From Bacteroidales bacterium (GTDB taxonomy: Bacteria > Bacteroidota > Bacteroidia > Bacteroidales > VadinHA17), in assembly GCA_003157055.1 (NCBI GenBank), contig PMIG01000086.1, forward strand, positions 1,667-12,510: a stretch of 10,844 nucleotides of DNA, in the 5' to 3' direction. Shown in pieces: positions 1 to 6,034 of the stretch (position 1 is the stretch's first letter; each line of letters starts with the position of its first letter). A model generated the notes under the pieces. The model saw nothing but the letters and a program-made list of their open reading frames with translations. It did not search any database and was not told where the DNA came from. Position numbers and translations under genes: made by a program.

Positions 1-147
1 GTTGGTGAATATGAAGGTCTTGGAATACAGAGAGTCCCCACCTTCATCTTCTATAAAAATAATATTGAAGCCGGACGCATCATTGAAAATCCTGCAACGT
101 CTTTAGAGCAGGATATTGTAAATATTCTGACAAGGAATGATAAATAA
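1..147 (+). CDS. Thioredoxin-like protein, C-terminal fragment (5' end outside window)
   Basis: The reading frame is open from the first base and ends at TAA 145-147, giving the last 48 residues of a protein. The visible part reads as the C-terminal half of a thioredoxin fold. It has the conserved cis-proline segment RVPTFIFYKN at residues 11-20 of the fragment, then a short beta hairpin (EAGRIIENP) and a closing amphipathic helix ending near NILTRND. The cis-Pro strand normally packs against a CxxC active site, which would lie upstream of the window, so I cannot say whether this protein is redox-active. It resembles single-domain thioredoxin-family proteins of Bacteroidota rather than the TrxA encoded at the other end of the window. 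The next gene starts 17 bases downstream on the same strand, so co-transcription is likely. Confidence 0.75.
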   Translation, partial: VGEYEGLGIQRVPTFIFYKNNIEAGRIIENPATSLEQDIVNILTRNDK

Positions 148-164
148 CAAATAGATTTAATGCC

Positions 165-656
165 ATGGAAGAAGTAAAAAATAACTCTGGACAAAACCTG
201 GGAATAGCTGCCCTGATTACAGCTATATTAACCTTTGTGCTTGCAGTTATTCCCTGTGTGGGCCTGATTGCCATTATTCCGGGGATTGTTGCAATTGTTC
301 TTGCATCCGTCGGACTCTCGCAGGCTAACAGGAATGATTCGCCTCACGGCGTGGCTATCGCCGGACTGATAATCGGGATCATTGCTATAATGATTTCATT
401 TTCTCAGATCTTTGTTGCACGAAAGATCGCACATCATGCAGATAAATGGCCTAAACAAATGGAGAATATCATGAATGGTGTCCAGGAAGATGTTGAAAAA
501 GGCATTAAGGATGCCAATATCTCGATTAAGGTTGAAAGCAATGGGGATACAATCAGAATTGTCACCACCCCTGATAAACGGAATAAGGAACAGACTTTGG
601 AGGACCTTGAAAAAGGAAACAGTTCTGCCAATGACACTGTTAAAGTCAAGAAATAG
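165..656 (+). CDS. DUF4190-like small membrane protein
   Basis: This is a 163-residue protein of unknown function. Residues 1-10 are polar. Residues 11-51 form a long Gly/Ala/Ile-rich hydrophobic stretch, long enough for a two-helix hairpin with Pro30-Cys31 and Pro39-Gly40 at the turns. A second hydrophobic segment at about 62-84 follows the short polar loop SQANRNDSP. This small-residue-rich double hydrophobic pattern with a polar loop is typical of DUF4190 and related small membrane proteins. Residues 88-163 are a charged, soluble tail with no recognisable domain. The start ATG at 165 is the first in frame after the upstream stop and directly precedes the membrane segment. The next gene, a DUF2752 protein, begins inside its last 26 bases, so the two are probably translationally coupled. 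No function can be assigned from sequence. Confidence 0.75.
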   Translation: MEEVKNNSGQNLGIAALITAILTFVLAVIPCVGLIAIIPGIVAIVLASVGLSQANRNDSPHGVAIAGLIIGIIAIMISFSQIFVARKIAHHADKWPKQMENIMNGVQEDVEKGIKDANISIKVESNGDTIRIVTTPDKRNKEQTLEDLEKGNSSANDTVKVKK

Positions 657-1074
657 CATCGGTTGGACAAAGCTCAGAAATGAGCCTTACCTGAAAATTA
701 ATATTGTCTTTGCCGGAGTAATAATGCTTATTATGGCATACTCCGGCATTTTTCCACCAGAAAAGGATAATTACCCTGTAGTTTGCATTCATGAAAAAAT
801 TACAGGTGAGCCTTGTGTTTCATGCGGGCTTTCACACAGTTTTTCTTTGATTCTGAGAGGGAGAATTGATGAAGCTTACCAGTGGAACAGGTATGGAATG
901 AGGGTTTTTCTTTTCTTTGCCGGGCAGTTTATTCTGAGGATCATTTTTTCTCTGTTTTATTCAAGATACATATCAACACGTAAACAACTGATCATGTTTG
1001 ATATAGTTGGATCATCTGTTCTCTTCCTGGTTACTTTCATGCCATTTCTGATCTATATTTTCAAATTTTCCTGA
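631..1074 (+). CDS. DUF2752 family membrane protein
   Basis: This is a 147-residue membrane protein with the DUF2752 hallmark: a cysteine pair followed by Gly and hydroxyl residues, PCVSCGLSHSFSL at residues 61-73, preceded by Cys52. Hydrophobic helices are predicted at about 22-40, 93-110 and 121-142. A short amphipathic stretch after the motif (RGRIDEAYQWNRYG) is also usual in the family. I chose ATG 631 over the longer in-frame ATG at 475, because the extra upstream residues are arginine-rich out-of-frame sequence of the preceding gene. ATG 724 would cut through the first helix. ATG 631 has an AAGGAAA sequence about 12 bases upstream and overlaps the preceding gene by 26 bases, consistent with coupling. 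The three cysteines could bind metal or form a disulfide, but no function is established for the family. The gene converges on recX with 49 bases between the stop codons. Confidence 0.8.
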   Translation: MTLLKSRNSIGWTKLRNEPYLKINIVFAGVIMLIMAYSGIFPPEKDNYPVVCIHEKITGEPCVSCGLSHSFSLILRGRIDEAYQWNRYGMRVFLFFAGQFILRIIFSLFYSRYISTRKQLIMFDIVGSSVLFLVTFMPFLIYIFKFS

Positions 1075-1123
1075 CAGACCCCCCCGAAGGTTAGATTTAA
1101 CCATAAAGGATAGAAAGGACTTT

Positions 1124-1588
1124 TCAGACAATCCTGGCAATAATATCATATAATAGCTGACTCTCAAATCCTTTAGACAATCCGTATCTGAGGAGCTTTC
1201 CTTTAAGATCATATTGGTTTTTGGCCTTGACACTCCGGCGATGTGAGACAATTAATTCATTAAGAATTCTCCTGTACAATTCATCGTCAATACATTCCAG
1301 AGCACTACTGACGATGCCAGCAGGTACCTTTTTCATTTTCAGGTGAGCGGCTATTTTTACCTTTCCCCATTTATTATAATTGAATTTATCTTTTACAAAT
1401 GCTTCTGCGTAGCGCCTTTCATTCAGGAAGTTCTCTTTTATAAGGATCATGATAACCCTGCCGGCATCATCTTCTGATACTCCCCACGATTCAAGCTTTA
1501 ACCGGATATCTTCCGGGCAATATTCACGGCGCGAACAAAGAGCCATTGTTTTCGATAGAGATGCCTTATACAGATCTTCCTCAGCCAT
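1124..1588 (-). CDS. recX: Regulatory protein RecX
   Basis: RecX is a small all-helical cytoplasmic protein that binds RecA filaments and limits recombinase and coprotease activity. The 154-residue product shows the family layout of repeated three-helix units: SRREYCPEDIRLKLESWGV (about 19-37), the signature LNERRYAEAFVKDKF (about 55-69) and GKVKIAAHLKMKKVPAGIV (75-93), then a third, more divergent unit to about 150. Length is within the usual 150-170 residues. Its ATG at 1586-1588 lies inside the 3' end of prmC, with an 8-base overlap, so it is probably translated from the prmC transcript by coupling. I see no separate promoter and no convincing terminator after it. Assignment rests on the conserved SRREY and LNERRYA motifs and on the company of prmC and ribD, which is usual in Bacteroidota. 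Confidence 0.88.
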   Translation of the reverse strand: MAEEDLYKASLSKTMALCSRREYCPEDIRLKLESWGVSEDDAGRVIMILIKENFLNERRYAEAFVKDKFNYNKWGKVKIAAHLKMKKVPAGIVSSALECIDDELYRRILNELIVSHRRSVKAKNQYDLKGKLLRYGLSKGFESQLLYDIIARIV

Positions 1589-2444
1589 TTTTAATTCCTG
1601 TTACAAACCGTTGTTTCCCGTTAATGTCATTTATTACTCTGATCTCTGAATATCCGTTCGCAGCAACCAGATTGAACATTTCCTTTCCAAGAGCTTCATT
1701 TATTTCAAAATAGATCTTTCCCTTAAGTGCAAGAATACTGCTGGCAATATGAAGGATAGCAATATAGAATTTCAGAGGATCGGAATCCGGAACAAAAAGC
1801 GCCGGATGAGGTTCAAAGCCAATGACATTTTTCCCCATCAGGCTCATTTCCGACTCACGAACATAGGGAGGATTGCTCACAATGATATCAACCGGTGGCA
1901 AGATACTGGTCTGGAAGTCAAATATATCTGACCTGATAAATTCAACTGATGAGTTGTTCAGAGTCGCGTTTTTCCTGGCTGTTTCCAACGCGGGTTCTGA
2001 AATATCAGTCCCCTTGGCTGTACTGCCTGGCATGTTAACTGCAAGGGCAATTGCAATAGCGCCGGAGCCCGTGCCGATATCGAGCAGTGAACCGGTGAAT
2101 CCCCTGTTTTCCCTGATTATAAGGTTAACCAGTTCCTCGGTTTCCGGTCTTGGTATAAGTGTGGAACTGTTGACTTTAATGATGCAGTTATAGAAGCTTG
2201 TCTCGCCGATAATATACTGAATAGGTTTCCCGGTTTTAAGCTCTTTGCAGATATTTATAATTTCAGCAGCCTGCTTCCCTGAAACAGGGCTTTCAGGAAA
2301 TGCAAACATCTGCAACTTTGTATATCTTAATTTAGTCTTAATGATATTGGCAAAGGCAATTATTTCAGCTTCAGGATAAAGTCCGGATAGTTGCTCTTTG
2401 AGGTACAGCTTAATATCTTTTATTGTTTGTAACTTGACACCCAT
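1581..2444 (-). CDS. prmC: PrmC (HemK), release factor glutamine N5-methyltransferase
   Basis: PrmC uses S-adenosylmethionine to methylate the glutamine of the GGQ motif in release factors RF1 and RF2, which speeds peptide release. The 287-residue product matches the family in length and layout. An N-terminal helical release-factor-binding domain runs to about residue 80 and ends in GKPIQYIIGETSFY (72-85). The linker motif LIPRPETEELV follows at 96-106. A Rossmann methyltransferase domain carries the SAM-binding loop LLDIGTGSGAIAIALA (120-135), and the catalytic NPPY sits at 191-194. The start at 2444 leaves only 26 bases before the divergent ribD start, so its promoter must lie very close to or inside ribD. 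It leads an operon with recX, which overlaps its end by 8 bases. The fold and NPPY alone occur in other methyltransferases, but the PRPETEEL segment makes PrmC firm. Confidence 0.95.
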   Translation of the reverse strand: MGVKLQTIKDIKLYLKEQLSGLYPEAEIIAFANIIKTKLRYTKLQMFAFPESPVSGKQAAEIINICKELKTGKPIQYIIGETSFYNCIIKVNSSTLIPRPETEELVNLIIRENRGFTGSLLDIGTGSGAIAIALAVNMPGSTAKGTDISEPALETARKNATLNNSSVEFIRSDIFDFQTSILPPVDIIVSNPPYVRESEMSLMGKNVIGFEPHPALFVPDSDPLKFYIAILHIASSILALKGKIYFEINEALGKEMFNLVAANGYSEIRVINDINGKQRFVTGIKNG

Positions 2445-2470
2445 TCTTCAAAATTAGCGATTTCATCAGA

Positions 2471-3520
2471 ATGCAGGCGGAAGACGACATAAAATTCATG
2501 AGAAGATGCCTCGATTTGGCTCTCTTGGCTGAAGGATTGACCTATCCCAATCCGATGGTAGGATCAGTAATTTTACACAATGGACTGATAATCGGTGAAG
2601 GTTACCATCTCAAAGCTGGCGCTCTCCATGCAGAAGAGAATGCGATCTTATCGGTAAAAGACAAAAATCTTCTGAGAGATTCCATTTTATATGTAAATCT
2701 AGAACCGTGCTCACATTTCGGAAGGCGGCCACCATGCACCGACCTTATTATTTCGACTGGGATAAGGAAGGTAGTCATAGGTACAAAAGATACCAGCGAA
2801 AAAGTATCAGGCAAGGGAATAGAAAAGCTGGAGAGTGCAGGATGCGAGGTAGTTGCTGGTATTCTGGAGAAAGAGTGCCGTTATCTGAACAGGAGGTTTT
2901 TCACCTTCCATGAAAAGAAAAGGCCTTATATTATTCTGAAATGGGCTCAGACCAGCAATGGATTTATTGATATTAAAAGAGATAAAAGATCTGAACGGAA
3001 GCCGACCTGGATAATCGGAAAGGCAGAAAGAGTCCTGGTCCATAAATGGAGGGCTTCTGAACAATCGATTCTTGCTGGTGCAGGGACAATACGTTCAGAT
3101 AATCCGGACCTTACAGTGAGAGACTGGACCGGGAAAAATCCCTTGAGACTTGTCCTCTCCGGTTCAGGCGACATTGGAGTTGATCAGCCTCTCTTCGCAA
3201 CAATTGGCACAAATATTGTGTTTACACATAACGCATCTGCCCGGATCCCTGATTCTGAAATTGTAAAATTGGATAAAGGCAGGGATTCTTTAAAGCAAGT
3301 CATTGAATATCTGTATAATAAAGACATTCAGTCGGTTATTGTGGAAGGGGGGGCGCAGGTTTTGGGTAATTTTATCTCAACCGGATTGTGGGATGAGGCA
3401 AGGATTTTTTACGGGAATAAGGATTTTATGCAAGGCATTAAGGCACCTGTTATAAAAGGAAAAGTTTATTCAGCATCGAAATTCAGCTCCAGTACTCTTA
3501 AGGTAATATTAAAGGAATAA
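2471..3520 (+). CDS. ribD: Bifunctional riboflavin biosynthesis protein RibD
   Basis: RibD catalyses two consecutive steps from the GTP cyclohydrolase II product toward riboflavin: deamination of the pyrimidine ring, then NADPH-dependent reduction of the ribosyl side chain. The 349-residue protein has the full bifunctional layout. The N-terminal deaminase (about 1-145) has the substrate-binding PNPMVGSV (26-33), the zinc ligand and catalytic glutamate in HAEENAI (His53, Glu55), and PCSHFGRRPPCTDLI (79-93) supplying Cys80 and Cys89. The C-terminal dihydrofolate-reductase-like domain (about 150-349) has WRASEQSILAGAGTIRSDNP (193-212) and the family signature VEGGAQVLGNF (291-301). Where the family usually has S-x-D-G at the start of the reductase, this protein has TSNG (161-164). 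I chose ATG 2471 because it gives the usual short leader before FMRRCLDLA. No other riboflavin gene is in the window. It diverges from prmC. Confidence 0.95.
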   Translation: MQAEDDIKFMRRCLDLALLAEGLTYPNPMVGSVILHNGLIIGEGYHLKAGALHAEENAILSVKDKNLLRDSILYVNLEPCSHFGRRPPCTDLIISTGIRKVVIGTKDTSEKVSGKGIEKLESAGCEVVAGILEKECRYLNRRFFTFHEKKRPYIILKWAQTSNGFIDIKRDKRSERKPTWIIGKAERVLVHKWRASEQSILAGAGTIRSDNPDLTVRDWTGKNPLRLVLSGSGDIGVDQPLFATIGTNIVFTHNASARIPDSEIVKLDKGRDSLKQVIEYLYNKDIQSVIVEGGAQVLGNFISTGLWDEARIFYGNKDFMQGIKAPVIKGKVYSASKFSSSTLKVILKE

Positions 3521-3538
3521 GGCAAGGGTAGTTAAACG

Positions 3539-3570
3539 GTTGATAATTTGAATTAATATATATAATTTTG
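3539..3570 (+). promoter_or_regulatory. Candidate Bacteroidota-type promoter for the caspase-like gene
   Basis: An exact match to the Bacteroidota -7 consensus TAnnTTTG is present as TAATTTTG at 3563-3570. A partial -33 element, GTTG (consensus TTTG), lies at 3539-3542, with 20 bases between the two, which is within the known spacing range. Transcription would begin near 3577, giving a leader of roughly 30 bases before ATG 3606. The region is very AT-rich, so a chance match is possible. An alternative TTTG at 3547-3550 is only 12 bases from the -7 element, which is too close. Confidence 0.4.
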
Positions 3571-3605
3571 ATAGTTGATAGTTTTTCAATTTTAGAATTA
3601 AAATT

Positions 3606-5945
3606 ATGAAGAAGCGAGTATTATTTCTGGTATTATCGATGGCTCTCCTGAGCATAAGCGCTTACGGACAGAACGGCAAGAAATTTTACAAAGCCGGGAA
3701 TGAATTTGTTGAAAATTTAAAATATGAGGATGCCATAGTGCAATTCACCAACGCCATTGGGGTTGAACCATCAAATGCCAACTATTATTATGCAAGAGGC
3801 AACGTCTATGTAGCACTTCTCAAAAACAATGAAGCTAAATCAGATTTTGAAAAAGCCATTGTTTTTGAACCGAAGAATGTCGATGCACTTGTCAGCCTTG
3901 GAGCAGTATGCAACAAGATGGGTGACTATACCAGTGCGCTTGGTTTCCTGAACCGCGCATCCCATATTGATAAGCGAAATTCCACGGTCTATCCGGAAAA
4001 AGTACTGACACTTATCGGGCTTGAGAAATATGATCAGGCCCTCAGGGCATCTGATACTGCCCTGATAATTAAAGACACTCCTATGAATTATTATTGGAGG
4101 GGTATTGTTTATACGAAACTGAATAATGACGTTTTAGCAAGGAAAGAGATTGAAAAATCCATTTCTAAGGATAAAAAGCTGCCTGAACCGAGGCTTGAAC
4201 TTGCGGAGCTTCTTCTGAAGGCAAACGATGCGCAGGGAGCTCTTGACCAGTGCAACGAGATACTTAAGAACGACGACAGAAACACTGCCGCATATTTAAT
4301 GAGAAGTAAAGTCTATAAGAAGAATCTCGATTACCCGAGTGCAATCAATGACATCTCCAAGAATATTCTCATCGAACCGAATAATCCTGATTTTTATTTT
4401 TCAAGGGGCCAGTGTTACCAGGAATTTAACCAGCATACCAATGCAATAAATGATTTTACAAAATATATTTCCCTGAGTCCCAATAATCCGGATGCTTACT
4501 TTGCCAGGGCCAAATCATATGAGGATATCATGAGTTATGACAAGGCTATGGAGGATTATAAAAAAATAACTTCTCTGTCGGAGTTTGATCCCAGGGCGCA
4601 TAAAATGCTGAAGGATGCCCAGGACAGACTGTATGAACTTAACAGGGAATCAGATCCTCCGGTTGTTACTATTTTGAATCCGGAACCTGTGAACGATTCA
4701 ATAAGAATGAAGGGTGACAGCAAAACTCTGCTGATGACAGGAAAAATAAAGGATGCCAGCAAGATTAAATCGTTTACTATAAATAAGGAACCGGTTCAGA
4801 TTGCTGAAAAGAAAGGCGAGTATGACTTCCTGTCCAATGTCAATGTCGATGGCATTAACGAGGTTGTGCTGGTTGCTACCGATGATTATGACAACCAGAA
4901 AACATTGTCATTTCCGCTTATCCGAACCGAAACCAATCCGCCGAAAATAATGATCGTCGCTCCTTATGCATCAGATGACGGCCAGGTTTATATTGATAAA
5001 AACTCCGATCTGCTTAGCATACAGGGGAAAATTGCTGATGAAAGCAAGATCAAATCTATCTTTATCGATGGGGTTTCGGGCAGTTATTCGGCAAATGAAT
5101 TAAACCCCGTTTTTACCGCAAATATTAATATTCTCAATAAGGACAAGATCGTTGTTGAGGCAGAAGATATCTATGGCAACCGCCAGACAACTGAATTCCG
5201 TCTTAACAGGGAGGGCGCGGAATTAGCTGCAACCAACCCTATGGGAAAAACATGGGTGGTATTTATTGAGAATTCAGCTTATACTTCATTTGCTTCTCTC
5301 GACGGGCCGGTTAAGGATATTAATCTGATGATCAGGGCATTTGGTAATTACTCGATCCAGAACATCATTCATATGAAGGATATGACCAAGGCGCAAATGG
5401 AAAAATTCTTCTCCATAGACCTCAGGGACCAGATCAAGGCAAACCAGGTTAAGTCGCTTCTTATTTGGTACGCCGGCCATGGAAAATTTATAAACGATGT
5501 AGGTTACTGGATTCCGGTTGACGCTAAGCGCGACGATGAATTTACTTATTTCAACCTGAATACTCTCAGGGCCGCAATGGAGACTTACCTGAATTACCTT
5601 ACCCATACACTTGTTGTTACAGACGCTTGCGAATCGGGTCCAAGCTTTTACCAGGCAATGAGATCGGACCTGAAAAAAAGAAGCTGTGACGACTGGCAGG
5701 CAACCCAGTTCAAATCATCTCAGGTATTTTCTTCAGCAGGCTATGAGCTTGCTGTAGACGATTCCCAGTTTACCAGGACCTTTGCGACGGCATTGTCAAA
5801 TAATCCGAATGCCTGCATACCTATTGAAGAAATTGTAGCCAAGGTTTCTTCGGCTGTAGGCAGCAGCAACCAGCAAAAGCCCAAATTCGGTAAGATCACC
5901 GGTCTGAAGGATGAAGATGGCACCTTCTTCTTTATAGCAAGATAA
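3606..5945 (+). CDS. Exported TPR - Ig-like - caspase (peptidase C14) protein
   Basis: This 779-residue protein is a predicted periplasmic or secreted cysteine protease of the caspase/metacaspase superfamily. It starts with a Sec signal peptide (MKKR, a hydrophobic core, and a probable cut near AYG-Q, residues 20-22); there is no lipobox cysteine. Residues 23-328 form nine consecutive 34-residue TPR units (e.g. 57-90, 227-260, 261-294). Residues 351-441 and 445-534 are two mutually similar Ig-like beta domains, each containing a GKI-D-SKIKS block. The caspase domain runs from about 548 to the end: a first strand WVVFIENSAY, catalytic His625 in WYAGHG and catalytic Cys675 in TDACESG. Asp673 two residues before the Cys is as in metacaspases and paracaspases, which cut after Arg or Lys, so basic P1 specificity is my inference. 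There is no type IX secretion C-terminal domain; the chain ends with the caspase fold. A probable own promoter lies upstream, and the phosphatase sensor gene follows after 89 bases. Domain calls are strong; substrate and role are unknown. Confidence 0.88.
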   Translation: MKKRVLFLVLSMALLSISAYGQNGKKFYKAGNEFVENLKYEDAIVQFTNAIGVEPSNANYYYARGNVYVALLKNNEAKSDFEKAIVFEPKNVDALVSLGAVCNKMGDYTSALGFLNRASHIDKRNSTVYPEKVLTLIGLEKYDQALRASDTALIIKDTPMNYYWRGIVYTKLNNDVLARKEIEKSISKDKKLPEPRLELAELLLKANDAQGALDQCNEILKNDDRNTAAYLMRSKVYKKNLDYPSAINDISKNILIEPNNPDFYFSRGQCYQEFNQHTNAINDFTKYISLSPNNPDAYFARAKSYEDIMSYDKAMEDYKKITSLSEFDPRAHKMLKDAQDRLYELNRESDPPVVTILNPEPVNDSIRMKGDSKTLLMTGKIKDASKIKSFTINKEPVQIAEKKGEYDFLSNVNVDGINEVVLVATDDYDNQKTLSFPLIRTETNPPKIMIVAPYASDDGQVYIDKNSDLLSIQGKIADESKIKSIFIDGVSGSYSANELNPVFTANINILNKDKIVVEAEDIYGNRQTTEFRLNREGAELAATNPMGKTWVVFIENSAYTSFASLDGPVKDINLMIRAFGNYSIQNIIHMKDMTKAQMEKFFSIDLRDQIKANQVKSLLIWYAGHGKFINDVGYWIPVDAKRDDEFTYFNLNTLRAAMETYLNYLTHTLVVTDACESGPSFYQAMRSDLKKRSCDDWQATQFKSSQVFSSAGYELAVDDSQFTRTFATALSNNPNACIPIEEIVAKVSSAVGSSNQQKPKFGKITGLKDEDGTFFFIAR

Positions 5946-6034
5946 ATATGGTGAAACGAGCATGATCGTTAAAATAAATCTGGGTGAAGATCTCTCATGC
6001 GGGTTCAATCCGGTCTTGACAAAACTATAATCGG

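Noticed and set aside
475..630. N-terminal extension of the DUF2752 frame back to ATG 475
   Set aside because: The extra 52 residues are a shifted-frame reading of the preceding gene, are not membrane-like, and are not part of the family domain; ATG 631 gives a normal-length protein.
1089..1102. Hairpin GGTTA-GATT-TAACC between DUF2752 and recX as a terminator
   Set aside because: The stem is five base pairs and AT-rich, and there is no T-run on either strand; a run of seven C residues at 1079-1085 is not informative either.
3347..3353. G7 run inside ribD as a phase-variation tract
   Set aside because: It encodes the required GG of the VEGGA signature and the frame is intact; seven G residues in a housekeeping gene are not evidence of switching.
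6016..6030. TTGAC and TATAA close together just before the sensor gene as a promoter
   Set aside because: They are only about five bases apart, far from the 16-18 base spacing needed, and the start codon follows immediately.
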